DNA from: Rothia mucilaginosa ATCC 25296
Lineage (GTDB): Bacteria; Actinomycetota; Actinomycetes; Actinomycetales; Micrococcaceae
DNA: 64,000 nucleotides
Direction: 5' to 3'
Assembly: GCF_000175615.1 (NCBI RefSeq)
Contig: NZ_ACVO01000017.1
Span: 124,001 to 188,000, forward strand
The notes under the pieces were generated by a model. That model had not been told where the DNA came from. It was given only the letters and a program-made list of their open reading frames with translations, and searched no databases. The position numbers and the translations under genes were made by a program. The number at the start of each line of letters is the position of its first letter. Position 1 is the first letter of the stretch. Below are positions 34,882 through 45,319 of the stretch, in pieces.

Positions 34882-35766
34882 CTAGTGCGAAGCTTCCAAA
34901 CGATCCAGGAGTTGCTCCAGATACGCCAGAACTGCCTGTTCCTCATTCGAGCCAATCACCTCATCAGCAGCATTTCGCACAACCTCCGGGGCGTTAGACA
35001 TGGCAACACCCCAGCCCGCGTAGCGGAGCATCTCCATGTCGTTCTCGCCGTCGCCGAAGGCAAGAATGCCCGCCGGATCAGCATCCAGACGCTCGCACAG
35101 GTCTTTCAGACCGGTCGCCTTGTTGACACCGGTACGCACCAGATCAATGGCACCGAAGCCGCTAACCATCGGAGTGACGGTCTGCGGAAGAGCCTCACGC
35201 AGGTAAACGCTCAACTGCTGCGTCTGCTTAGGCGGAGTCAGCAGGGGGAACTTAATTGGTGCACCCTTAAAATCCCCAATAGAGTCAACCATGACCGAGC
35301 CGGGGAAGAAGAACGCCGCAAAGTCCTCCAACGTGAGGGTTTCGGGAAGCTCCTGACCGGTGTCTTCAAAATAGCCGCGAATCATGTGCACAATCTGGTC
35401 GCAACGGTCCTTGGGCAGGTAGATGCCTTCGGTGGTGCAAACCAGCAGACCGATCCGGTCCAATCCCTGCACTACCTCAATAATGCGCGGCACATCTTCG
35501 TCCAGAAAGGGATGCACGGCAAGCTGACCGTTCTCATCAGCAAGATATGCACCGTTTTCAGCGATATAGATAAGACCTCGTCCTTCAAAACCGCGCATAT
35601 AGTCCTGCAGCTTGGCGTAGGTGTTTCCGCTCGCCACAACGAAATGGATGCCCTGCGCCTGCAGGCGGGATAGGATGCGCGAGAAACGTTCGGTGTCGAA
35701 AGTTTTGGAGTCGGTGAGGAAGGTGCCATCCATATCGACGGCAATGATGGAGGGCTTAGTCTGCAT
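34882..35766 (-). CDS. Cof-type HAD-IIB family hydrolase
   Basis: A 294-residue phosphatase. HAD motif I is VDMDGTFLTDSK (about residue 10), motif II is the FVVASGNT (about 40), and motifs III/IV are NKATGLKDL and FGDGENDMEML (about 240). The large cap domain places it with Cof/YidA-type sugar or pyridoxal phosphatases. I chose the ATG at 35766 (MQTKPS) with GAAAGG 6 nt upstream; the longer frame to 35898 has no coding features. Substrate unknown. Confidence 0.92.
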   Translation of the reverse strand: MQTKPSIIAVDMDGTFLTDSKTFDTERFSRILSRLQAQGIHFVVASGNTYAKLQDYMRGFEGRGLIYIAENGAYLADENGQLAVHPFLDEDVPRIIEVVQGLDRIGLLVCTTEGIYLPKDRCDQIVHMIRGYFEDTGQELPETLTLEDFAAFFFPGSVMVDSIGDFKGAPIKFPLLTPPKQTQQLSVYLREALPQTVTPMVSGFGAIDLVRTGVNKATGLKDLCERLDADPAGILAFGDGENDMEMLRYAGWGVAMSNAPEVVRNAADEVIGSNEEQAVLAYLEQLLDRLEASH

Positions 35767-36311
35767 GTTGCGCCTTTCTGACTCTACTACCCCATTCAGG
35801 CAGGGGCGTGTCTGTGGCTGTGTCTCTATATAGGGTCTCATGTTTTTGGGCTCCAGAAGACGGTATGCGGGTGTTTTTTGAGCATGGAGCACCGTCACAA
35901 AACGTCATCTAAAACCCCTATTTTTAGGGTACAGGTCACTTTTTAGCCCCATTTTCACTACTTTTTGCACCCTTTTTCCTCTACAAACTGAATTTACTTG
36001 AAGCGTAAAACTTTACCTGTCAGGCTTGAAGGCAGGCAATCACCGATAGGTTCACCCAGACTTCACCGCCGACCGTCCTAATTCCGGCAAAGGACGACCG
36101 CATCTACCCGCAGTGAAGAGAGTGCACAGGATGCTATAGCCCGCACCACCACTCCGCGATGCCCCCGATAGTATGGGTCGGGGGCATCGCCTTTTTAACT
36201 CAAAACACCACATCCCAGACATATAAACCCTCAGACACGCAAACGGCGGCCCCTCCCCCACGGGAAGAGCCGCCGCCTATCTATACCGCACGTCTATGCG
36301 TGTCTATGCCG
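35767..36311. other. Intergenic region with a possible + strand small RNA
   Basis: No protein gene is supported. On the + strand a stem CCGTCCT...AGGACGA (about 36075-36099) and a strong terminator at 36157-36190 lie with no coding sequence before them. The HAD gene runs the other way. A small RNA of roughly 100-200 nt ending at the terminator would explain this. No convincing promoter or known RNA family was recognised. Confidence 0.35.
36157..36190 (+). terminator. Orphan terminator
   Basis: Stem GCGATGCCCCCGA / TCGGGGGCATCGC with a short loop and a following TTTTT, facing + although no + strand gene lies upstream. Confidence 0.75.
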
Positions 36312-36385
36312 TGCCCCCACTGGGACTCGAACCCAGAACACAAGGATTTTAAGTCCTCTGTCTCTGCCAATTGGACTATGAGGGC
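36312..36385 (-). tRNA. tRNA with anticodon TAA, probably tRNA-Leu, with a short variable loop
   Basis: The reverse strand gives a full cloverleaf of 74 nt. The acceptor GCCCTCA pairs with TGGGGGC. The anticodon stem is GAGGA/TCCTT with loop CTTAAAA, so the anticodon is TAA (leucine, UUA codon). The T arm is CTGGG-TTCGAGT-CCCAG. The variable loop is only five bases (GTGTT), although leucine tRNAs usually have a long variable arm. CCA is not encoded. Confidence 0.9.
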
Positions 36386-36551
36386 GCACCCCGCATACGT
36401 CGGGGCACAAATATTTATTATTCCACGAAAAGGCACCCGAACCTAAGCAGAAACACATTTCAAACGGTTCCCCGCACCCCGCCGTAGCAAGCCACACGCA
36501 AAAGCACTGGTGAGCGGCTAAGCCAAACAGCTCGCAAGCACCCAGGCACAC

Positions 36552-36593
36552 AATGGGCGGTGCGGAAGACTAAAGTCTTCCACACCGCCCATT
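36552..36593 (-). terminator. Terminator downstream of ndh
   Basis: Stem AATGGGCGGTGCGGAAGAC / GTCTTCCACACCGCCCATT (one mismatch), 53 nt past the ndh stop on the minus strand. Confidence 0.75.
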
Positions 36594-36646
36594 GCTTTAT
36601 CTCAAGTGCGTTATCTCAAGGAGATACACCCCTAAGCCAAGCTATT

Positions 36647-38032
36647 TTAGAGCTTTGCCTTCTGGCGTGCCGGTGCAGTACCGGTTGCTTCCTGGAATGC
36701 CAGGCGCGGGGAGCGCTGGTGGCGAATCGAGGAGGTGTCGCGACCGAAGATCTGGTTCAGAGCCCAAGTGGTCATAACGCGAACGGTACGCTCGGTGGTG
36801 GGGATTGCAGAGCCGTGGTAGCCGCGGTGCATGATCCATGCCAGCGGGCCGCCAATGGTCTTGCCCTTGAAGTTTGCAACGCCCTTCCACAGGCCCAGAC
36901 CTGCCACAACACCGATGGTCTCGTGGTAGTAGTCGGTCAGGGGCTCGCCGCGGCGAGCAGCCAGCAGGTTCTTAGCCAGAACAACAGCCTGGCGGGAAGC
37001 GTGCTGAGCGTTGGGAACGCAGAAGCCGCCCACGCCGCCGCCGGAGAGGTCCGGAACAGCTGCGTTGTCGCCTGCAGCCCATGCGCCCTCGACCACGCCG
37101 TCGTCGCCGGTGACGCGCAGGTCTGCGCTCACGCGAACGCGGCCACGCTCGTCGATCGGGAAGTCGGTGTTCTTCAGCATCGGGGATGCTGCCACACCTG
37201 CGGTCCAAATCAGGGTGTCGGTCTTGATCTCGCCTGCGGGGGACTTGTCAGCCATGTTGATCAGCTGCAGGTTGCCGTCGGTTGCGTCGGAGAGGGAGGT
37301 GTTCAGCAGGATCTCGATGCCGCGTGCACGCAGCTCTGCAACAACCTTCTCTGCACGGTCTGCGGGGACCTCGGGCATGATGCGCGGTGCAGCCTCGACC
37401 ATGACGAAGTGCAGGTCGGAAACGGAGAGACGCTCGTTGCGCTCCACAGCAACGCGTGCCATGTCCTCGAGCTCGGAGATGGTCTCAACGCCAGCGAAGC
37501 CACCACCAACGATGACGAAGGTCAGGGCGCGGCGGCGTGCCTCAGCGTCGGACAGCATGGATGCAACCTCGATGCGGTCCAGAACCCAGTTACGAACGGA
37601 GACTGCCTCTTCAATGGTCTTCAGACCGATAGCAACCTCTGCCAGACCCGGAATCGGGAATGCACGGGTCACTGCGCCTGCACCGAGTACGATCTCGTCG
37701 TACTTCAGCTCGAAGGGCTCACCGTTGTCGGTGGGCTCAACAACAGCAGTGCGGTTTGCGTGGTCGATGGAGACAACGCGGCCGGGAATCAGCTCGGTGT
37801 CGCGCAGGTGCTGACGCAGCGGCACGGTTGCGTTACGGCCTTCCATGGAACCTGCCGCAACCTCGGGGAGGAAGGGCTGGTAAGTCATGTAGGGGTTCGG
37901 CTCAACGATGGTGACGACGCCACCGGTCTCCTTGATAGCCTTCTGGATCTTCTTAGCAACGGTGAAGCCGACGTAGCCGCCACCGACGATCAGGACGCGA
38001 GGACGGTCCTGTGCCACCTTAGTGAATGCCAT
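36647..38032 (-). CDS. ndh: Type II NADH:quinone oxidoreductase
   Basis: A 461-residue FAD enzyme that passes electrons from NADH to quinone without pumping protons. The first dinucleotide fold is RVLIVGGGYVGFTVAKKI (about residue 12). The second is FVIVGGGFAGVETISELEDM (about 170). AAGDNAAVPDLSGGG (about 310) is the FAD-binding ATG-like end. The last 60 residues include a basic amphipathic part, RHQRSPRL, typical of peripheral membrane attachment. It starts at the ATG at 38032 behind AGGAAG. It lies after the S8 protease gene; a 459-nt gap suggests its own promoter. Confidence 0.93.
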   Translation of the reverse strand: MAFTKVAQDRPRVLIVGGGYVGFTVAKKIQKAIKETGGVVTIVEPNPYMTYQPFLPEVAAGSMEGRNATVPLRQHLRDTELIPGRVVSIDHANRTAVVEPTDNGEPFELKYDEIVLGAGAVTRAFPIPGLAEVAIGLKTIEEAVSVRNWVLDRIEVASMLSDAEARRRALTFVIVGGGFAGVETISELEDMARVAVERNERLSVSDLHFVMVEAAPRIMPEVPADRAEKVVAELRARGIEILLNTSLSDATDGNLQLINMADKSPAGEIKTDTLIWTAGVAASPMLKNTDFPIDERGRVRVSADLRVTGDDGVVEGAWAAGDNAAVPDLSGGGVGGFCVPNAQHASRQAVVLAKNLLAARRGEPLTDYYHETIGVVAGLGLWKGVANFKGKTIGGPLAWIMHRGYHGSAIPTTERTVRVMTTWALNQIFGRDTSSIRHQRSPRLAFQEATGTAPARQKAKL

Positions 38033-38491
38033 TTTGTTACTTCCTAGTCTTTAGGTACCGAGGTTCGGTAGCCCCGGTAGGTTGGTATGTGCAACTTTCG
38101 GGTCGTTCCGAAAGCTCCCCTGACGAACAAAGCGGCCCGCTCTGGAAGTCCTTGCGCAACGCGAAGTGGCTAGCAGCACGAGCCTGTCTATCACATACCT
38201 GTTGTCTTTTATTTTACGCCTTTGTTTAGGTAATTTCGCACCTATGGTCCCTTTGAGCTGAGCCTAAGTTAAAAGTTTTGAAGATATGAACAGAGTTCAT
38301 CTCGTGATGCGGGTTACGGTCAAAATTACCCTTTCCGTTTTTTGCGCGGCATGTTCGATATTTTCGTTTATCCATATAATCCGCCGCCCAAAACACGACC
38401 CCCAACAGCAAAGCCCGGGACCAACTCAAAAGTCAGCCCCGGGCGAACAGAAGAAGCTCCCGCACAGGAGAAAAACACAGGCAAACACCGC
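38033..38491. other. Intergenic region between the S8 protease and ndh genes
   Basis: No gene supported. On the minus strand it first holds the protease terminator (GCCCGGGGCT...GTCCCGGGC, 38413-38444). Towards ndh comes an AT-rich stretch, probably promoter, and a GC-rich leader of about 150 nt. Short frames here on both strands look like chance. Confidence 0.55.
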
Positions 38492-40111
38492 TTAGCGAGA
38501 AGCTCTACGAGACCTCTTCTGCACACGACCAGAACCTCGATGGGAACCCGGATGATGCGCCATCTCACGAGCCATCCGCGCAGCCTGCCCCGCGCTCACA
38601 TGCATCCTATGCAAACGATGCACCGAACCAGCCGTAATAATCGTCAGCCACAACGTCAGCGCCGCCAAAATCACCGGCGGCAACCAGCCACGATCCTCTG
38701 GAGGACGACGCGCATCCGGCGCAGCCGCCTTCACAATGCTCTCGCCCTCCTCATGGACCGGCGCAGCATCACTCGGAGTCGGATCGCTCACCTGCTGTTT
38801 ACGGTGCACCGCAATCCACTCAGAAATAGAACCCAACGGATTCGCCGTCACCGTAGGCGCCGCCAAAGCCATCGCATCCTGCGGATTGAAAATACCGTAA
38901 CCATACAAAGGGTCACGGCCCGTCACACCAGCATCATCAGCCGAAGCAATCAAACGCTGAACCAGCTGAGCCGCCGACTCCTTCGGATACTTCTGCTTCA
39001 ACAACGCCGCAACCCCCGTCACCAACGGAGCAGCAGCCGAAGACCCCGACCAAATCATGTACCCATTACCCGGAGCAGCCGCAATCATATCCGTACTCGG
39101 AGCAACCACAGCAATCGAAATACCCTGAGTCGACGAGCCCTCAGAAACCTGCTTATTCCGGTCAATACCGCCCACCGTCAACACGCCAGGAATCGTCGCC
39201 GGAGCACCAACCTGCGTCAAGCCGCTACCGCGGTTACCCGCAGCCGCAACAATCAGCACGCCCTTCTGCTCCGCATATGCAAACGCCTCATCCCAGCTCT
39301 GCGGCCAGCTCGTCTTATTCGAGCCAATCGACATGTTAATAATCTGAGCCCCGTGGTCGACTGCATAACGCACCGCCGCCGGGATCTGCTCATCAATACT
39401 CTTACCACCGGTCGTACCCATATTCAGCGAAATCGGCAGAATCTTCGCCTCGGGAGCCACACCAATCACACCGGTCGGCTTACCCGGCTGACCCGCAATC
39501 ACAGAATAGCCCTGCGTATCGTGACCGTGACCGGCAATCAGAGAAGCGACCTCCGTGCCGTGCATCGGCTCAGCACCCAGGCCCTTCCAGCCGTCCTCGC
39601 TGCCCACACCCGAGGCGTCATAACCACGCAGAACATTACCCTCAAGATCCGGGTGAGTACCATCCACGCCCGTATCAATCACAGCAACCGTCACGCCCTT
39701 ACCCGTAGCCTGCGGCCACAAGGATGTAATACCGTACTCGTTCAGCCAATACTCACGCTGGCGAACATCATCACCATTCGTGGTCGACGTGCCCTTATTT
39801 GGAGTTGCAGAAGTCTTCGGCACCGCAGTAGCCGACGGCGAAGGAGTCGCCGTCACTTCCCGCTTCGGGCTCGGGGAAGCAGAAGGGGTCGGGTCCGTCG
39901 CCCAAGCAGCAGGCGCCATCGGAGTCCACAACGGCAGAAGAGTCAACGCGGCGCTAGCACCCAAAGCTGCACCTTTACGGATGCGGCGAGTAGCGCCTCG
40001 GTCAGAACCAACCGAGGCGCGCACACCAAATACACCAGACGCACAGGCGAAAGACGACGCAAAAGACCAGCCGGTCAGGGGCATACCTCGCCGACGCTCA
40101 GAATGGAACAT
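38492..40111 (-). CDS. S8 family serine protease, mycosin-like, membrane-anchored
   Basis: A 539-residue secreted subtilase. There is an Arg-rich N-terminus, a signal-type hydrophobic segment ending near AWATDP (about 70), and a Ser/Thr/Pro-rich linker. The catalytic domain has D in VAVIDTGVDGTHPD (about 143), H in MHGTEVASLIAGHG (about 185) and S in WSGSSAAAPLVTG (about 355). Near the end WLPPVILAALTLWLTIITAG is a membrane helix with a basic cytoplasmic tail, as in mycosins (MycP) of type VII secretion. No ESX genes are seen here. The ATG at 40111 has TTGAGGAG upstream. Confidence 0.87.
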   Translation of the reverse strand: MFHSERRRGMPLTGWSFASSFACASGVFGVRASVGSDRGATRRIRKGAALGASAALTLLPLWTPMAPAAWATDPTPSASPSPKREVTATPSPSATAVPKTSATPNKGTSTTNGDDVRQREYWLNEYGITSLWPQATGKGVTVAVIDTGVDGTHPDLEGNVLRGYDASGVGSEDGWKGLGAEPMHGTEVASLIAGHGHDTQGYSVIAGQPGKPTGVIGVAPEAKILPISLNMGTTGGKSIDEQIPAAVRYAVDHGAQIINMSIGSNKTSWPQSWDEAFAYAEQKGVLIVAAAGNRGSGLTQVGAPATIPGVLTVGGIDRNKQVSEGSSTQGISIAVVAPSTDMIAAAPGNGYMIWSGSSAAAPLVTGVAALLKQKYPKESAAQLVQRLIASADDAGVTGRDPLYGYGIFNPQDAMALAAPTVTANPLGSISEWIAVHRKQQVSDPTPSDAAPVHEEGESIVKAAAPDARRPPEDRGWLPPVILAALTLWLTIITAGSVHRLHRMHVSAGQAARMAREMAHHPGSHRGSGRVQKRSRRASR

Positions 40112-40174
40112 TAAAACTCCTCAAGCTGAGCCGCGCCGTGAACCACCATCGGTTCACGGCGCGAGCGCTCAAGC

Positions 40175-41128
40175 CTACAGCTGGGACAGAGCGATACCGT
40201 CCAGAATGTCATGCTCGCTGACGGTCACCGAATCCACGGCACCATCAGTCATCTCATTCAGACGGGTCAGGATGCGGGCGTAAATCGTCGCGCCGGCACC
40301 AATCACGTCCACCCGGCCGGGGTGCATGTAGCCGAGCTCCTCACGCTCAGTACGGCTCAGCGAAGCCAACCAGCGGGCGGTCTTCTGAACGGTCTCTACG
40401 GAGAAGCTCTGAGCGTTAATAGCTTCAGAGTCATAACGGTCCAGACCCAGCGCGGCGGCAGCCACAGTGGTTGCGGTACCAGCCACAGCCACCACGCGGC
40501 GCGCATCCTGCAGGGGCACAGTCTTACGTGCCACCTCGAGAGCCTCGTCAGTATCAGCCTCAACGCGAGCAATCTGCGAGTCAGTGGACGGGGCGCTCAT
40601 CATGTGACGCTCAGTCAGGCGCACACAACCAATATTGACGCTGCGGGAAGCCTTCACACCCGACTCGTCGCCGAGCACGAACTCAGTCGAACCGCCGCCC
40701 AGGTCAAACACCAGGGTGTCACCGTCGCCGTAACCGACAGCGCGCACCGCACCCGCGAAGGACAGCGCTGCTTCCTCGTCCCCGCTAATGACCTCGGGCT
40801 CAATACCCAGAATCTCGCGGATACCATCCACGAACACCTGACGGTTACCCGCATCGCGAGTCGCACTGGTCGCCACAAAACGCACCGAATCAGCGCCGTG
40901 CTCCTTCAGCAGCTGCGCATACTCACGAGCCGCAGCGAAAGTACGGTCCAGCGCCTCCTGCGCCAGCCAGCCGGTCGCGTCCACACCCTGACCCAGACGC
41001 ACAATGCGCATCTCACGCACAACGTCCTTCAGGACGGTCTTCTCGACCCCGTCCACCACCTCAGTAGTGGAATCAGCAATCAGCAGGCGAATAGAGTTCG
41101 TACCGCAGTCAATCGCACCAACGCGCAC
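40175..41128 (-). CDS. ppx: Exopolyphosphatase (Ppx/GppA family)
   Basis: A 317-residue phosphatase of polyphosphate or guanosine pentaphosphate. It has the two phosphate-binding loops, VGAIDCGTNSIRLLIAD at the start and VFDLGGGSTEFVLG (about 140). VVAVAGTATTVAAAALGL (about 215) is the third. It is the short single-domain form usual in actinobacteria (Rv1026 type). The GTG start at 41128 has AAAGGA upstream. It follows DUF501 as in mycobacteria (Rv1025-Rv1026), supporting the call. Confidence 0.92.
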   Translation of the reverse strand: MRVGAIDCGTNSIRLLIADSTTEVVDGVEKTVLKDVVREMRIVRLGQGVDATGWLAQEALDRTFAAAREYAQLLKEHGADSVRFVATSATRDAGNRQVFVDGIREILGIEPEVISGDEEAALSFAGAVRAVGYGDGDTLVFDLGGGSTEFVLGDESGVKASRSVNIGCVRLTERHMMSAPSTDSQIARVEADTDEALEVARKTVPLQDARRVVAVAGTATTVAAAALGLDRYDSEAINAQSFSVETVQKTARWLASLSRTEREELGYMHPGRVDVIGAGATIYARILTRLNEMTDGAVDSVTVSEHDILDGIALSQL

Positions 41129-41231
41129 GGTGGGTTCCTTTCAGGTCTTCAATACCAATCAGTGCCAAAGGCAACGCGAGCGCCGCAGGCGAAAAATTTT
41201 CGCTTTTCGGCGCTCTTTCTTCTATCTATTA

Positions 41232-41267
41232 TGCGCCCGCACCGTCGCTGACGACGATGCGGGCGCA
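41232..41267 (-). terminator. Terminator between DUF501 gene and ppx
   Basis: TGCGCCCGCACCGTCG / CGACGATGCGGGCGCA with a CTGA loop (one mismatch), 14 nt past the DUF501 stop. Confidence 0.7.
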
Positions 41268-41280
41268 CCAGAATCAATAT

Positions 41281-41880
41281 TTAGGCTTCTTCACGCCACG
41301 CAGGGTCGCAGGAGCAGACCTCGGGGGTCCACCACTCGGCGATAGCGTCCAGGCCGCGGTCACCCATCGGGTTCACGCCGCGACCCACCGACAGGGTGTG
41401 GCCGATAACGGCGTGCAGGCACTTCACGCGGGTCGGCATGCCGCCGGCAGAGATGCCGTCAATCTCCGGGACCTCTTCGGTGCCGCTGATCAGGCGGATG
41501 CGCTCACGCTCAGCCAGGTAGTTCTCGTGTGCAGCAGCGTACTGTGCCGCCAGGTCCGCATCCTCAGCGAGCGAGTCGGTCATCTCGTACATCAGGCCGC
41601 CCGCCTCCAGACGGGAAGCCGCAGCGGTAATCACCGGATGCGCCAGGTAGAACACGGTCGGGAAGGGGGTGCCATTGCTCAGACGCGGCGCGGTAGCAGC
41701 CACGAGCGGGTTGCCGCACACGCAGCGCGCCGGAATCTCGACCACGTCGCGGACCTTACGGCCCAGCTGCGCGGAAAGGACGCGGATGTCCTGCTCGGTG
41801 GGGGTCAGGGTTTCAACAGTTACGCCGAAGCCGCCGGGGGTGCGTGCCTTCAGCTCTTCAATGGTGTTTTTGGTGCTCAT
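41281..41880 (-). CDS. DUF501 domain-containing protein
   Basis: A 199-residue cytoplasmic protein of unknown function, found in actinobacteria between ftsB and ppx (Rv1025 type). Characteristic segments are RDVVEIPARCVCGNPLVA, PFPTVFYLAHP and GMPTRVKCLHAVIGHTL. Cysteines in CVCG and VCSCDP could bind a metal. I chose the ATG at 41880 (MSTKNTIEEL). It follows ftsB by 84 nt and probably shares its transcript. Confidence 0.88.
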   Translation of the reverse strand: MSTKNTIEELKARTPGGFGVTVETLTPTEQDIRVLSAQLGRKVRDVVEIPARCVCGNPLVAATAPRLSNGTPFPTVFYLAHPVITAAASRLEAGGLMYEMTDSLAEDADLAAQYAAAHENYLAERERIRLISGTEEVPEIDGISAGGMPTRVKCLHAVIGHTLSVGRGVNPMGDRGLDAIAEWWTPEVCSCDPAWREEA

Positions 41881-41964
41881 AATCCTAAGTTTCTGGAACG
41901 AGGGGTCACCTCGTCCGCTTATGCCGGGTGTCTGCACGTGCAGGGTTGCTGCCGGCAGCTGGGG

Positions 41965-42609
41965 CTAGTTCTTCTCGAGAGAATTCCAAACCTTGGTAGT
42001 CCAGGCTTCCTCGGGGGCGTTCTTCGCATTCGCAGAAGTACCGTCCGCCTTCGTAGAGTCCTCGGTAATGCCGGTGACCACGTAGGGGGTGTCGCCGGGG
42101 TTCACATAGTAGAGGCGGCTACGTGCCTGCTGGCGAACGTAGTTGTCGTCGTTCCACCAGGTCTGCTCCGCCTTCAGTTGGGCGTTCTCCTGCTGCAGCT
42201 GAGAAATGTGCGTGTTGATTCGCTTAATCTCCCGGTCCTGGTCAATGTAGGTGACCACCGGGTATGCGGTACCGAGCGCAATCACACCCACCACAACAGC
42301 GGTCAGGAAGCTCCGACCGGAGAACATATGAGCCGCTACGGGGGCGTCGTATCCGCCCTCTTCACTGCCCTGCTGGGCTGCGGCGCGGCGGCGGGCACGT
42401 TCCTCACGACGAGCCTGCGCCTGACGTTCACGCTCGGGGTGGCGCTGGTTCAAACCCACGCCGAAGAAGAGGGCACTTGCCTTCTTCATCAGGGAGGTGC
42501 GGGCTTCCTTAGCGGCGCCACGCGGCGCGTTGGAGGAGGCAGCGTCCTGAGCGGGTGCAGTGGAACTCGTAGAGTGCGACCGGGTCTGCTGGTTTGCTCG
42601 CTGGCTCAT
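41965..42609 (-). CDS. ftsB: FtsB/DivIC family septum formation protein
   Basis: A 214-residue single-pass membrane protein of the cell-division complex that links FtsL and FtsQ. A charged cytoplasmic N-terminus of about 100 residues is followed by a helix (FLTAVVVGVIALGTAYPVV, about 102-120). A short external coiled coil (EIKRINTHISQLQQENAQL, about 128-146) and the family block DDNYVRQQARSRLYYVNPGD follow. The long N-terminal tail is common in actinobacterial versions. It lies downstream of eno, as usual. Confidence 0.88.
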   Translation of the reverse strand: MSQRANQQTRSHSTSSTAPAQDAASSNAPRGAAKEARTSLMKKASALFFGVGLNQRHPERERQAQARREERARRRAAAQQGSEEGGYDAPVAAHMFSGRSFLTAVVVGVIALGTAYPVVTYIDQDREIKRINTHISQLQQENAQLKAEQTWWNDDNYVRQQARSRLYYVNPGDTPYVVTGITEDSTKADGTSANAKNAPEEAWTTKVWNSLEKN

Positions 42610-42753
42610 TGCTCTATCCTTCGTTCCGTTCTATACCGCTAAACGCTTCCTTCATATTCTACCGGGTTCAGAGAGCTTCCCCAGCTCTATGTTGCAAGCG
42701 ATACATTCTACCCTGCCACGGCATACCTGAGCTGATAGACCGCGCACAGAGAA

Positions 42754-42792
42754 GGAGGCGGTGCCACTCCCCTACGGGGTAGCACCGCCTCC
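42754..42792 (-). terminator. Terminator downstream of eno
   Basis: GGAGGCGGTGC / GCACCGCCTCC with inner ACTCCCC/GGGGT pairing, followed on the minus strand by TTCTCT. It is 40 nt after the enolase stop. Confidence 0.75.
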
Positions 42793-42832
42793 CTGACGTC
42801 TAACCGCTCACGCGGTCGGATGCTTCAGTAAC

Positions 42833-44484
<1,652 letters not shown>

Positions 44485-45231
44485 CTAATAGCTTGGCTCG
44501 TCATGCGTATGCTGAGCAATATAGCGGCGAGTGTACGAACGCAGGGCACGCTCGGCATCCAGGCCGTTACGCTGAGCGCGGCTCACCAACGCAAAGAGCA
44601 GCTCGCCGAACTCCTCCTCAGTATGCATATAGCGCAGGTCGTCCTCCATGCTCGTAGGCTCCGGCGGCAGGATAATACCCGCTTTACGTGCCTTCACAGC
44701 AGTCTTCTCAGCCATAGCGAGCGCCGGCAGATGCGGCGGAATACCGTCCAGCGCGCCACGGTCGCTCTTCTCCTTCTTCTTCAACGCATCCCACGCCGCC
44801 TGCTGCTCAGCTGCGGTGCGGGGCGCTTCCGAAGAGCCCTCAGACTCAGCTGCGAACACATCGGGGTGGCGCGAACGAAGCTTCTGCACCAGGCCCTCAA
44901 CCACCTGCACGATGTCGAAGCCCTGCGGGTTTGCCGCAGCAATATCGGAGTGGAACACCACCTGCAGCAGCACGTCGCCCAACTCCTCACGCAGCAGCGG
45001 CATATTCGGCTCGCCGCCGGTTTCTACCGCCTCGACAACCTCGTAGGCTTCCTCCACCAGGTAGCGGATGAGAGAGGCGTGCGTCTGCTCAGCATCCCAC
45101 GGGCAACCGCCCGGTGCGCGCAACAGCGCCATGGTTTCCACCAGGGTGCCAAAGGCTTCAGCCGCGCGGGCGGCAGTGTCCTGAACGTTCTGCGCCGCAG
45201 AAGCCTCAGGAGTATTAGGGGTATCAGTCAT
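44485..45231 (-). CDS. mazG: MazG family nucleoside triphosphate pyrophosphohydrolase
   Basis: Hydrolyses (d)NTPs, including damaged ones. The 248-residue protein has LRAPGGCPWDAEQTHASL (about residue 35), then YLVEEAYEVVEAVE and REELGDVLLQVVFHSDIA, which hold the metal-binding EExxE...ExxD residues. A second, degenerate MazG-like half follows (EEFGELLFALVSRA, near 215). I chose the ATG at 45231 (MTDTPNT) with AGGAAG upstream; a frame to 45288 is less likely. Conserved next to eno. Confidence 0.93.
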   Translation of the reverse strand: MTDTPNTPEASAAQNVQDTAARAAEAFGTLVETMALLRAPGGCPWDAEQTHASLIRYLVEEAYEVVEAVETGGEPNMPLLREELGDVLLQVVFHSDIAAANPQGFDIVQVVEGLVQKLRSRHPDVFAAESEGSSEAPRTAAEQQAAWDALKKKEKSDRGALDGIPPHLPALAMAEKTAVKARKAGIILPPEPTSMEDDLRYMHTEEEFGELLFALVSRAQRNGLDAERALRSYTRRYIAQHTHDEPSY

Positions 45232-45319
45232 AACAATCTTCCTCATCGAAAAAATGACAAACATAGCGCGCCGCGCCGACCCCCACACGGGGAGCCGGCG
45301 CGGCGAACCTTACAAGGTT

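Noticed and set aside
36157..36190. Terminator of the tRNA with UAA anticodon
   Set aside because: The T run is on the + strand only, while the tRNA is on the minus strand.
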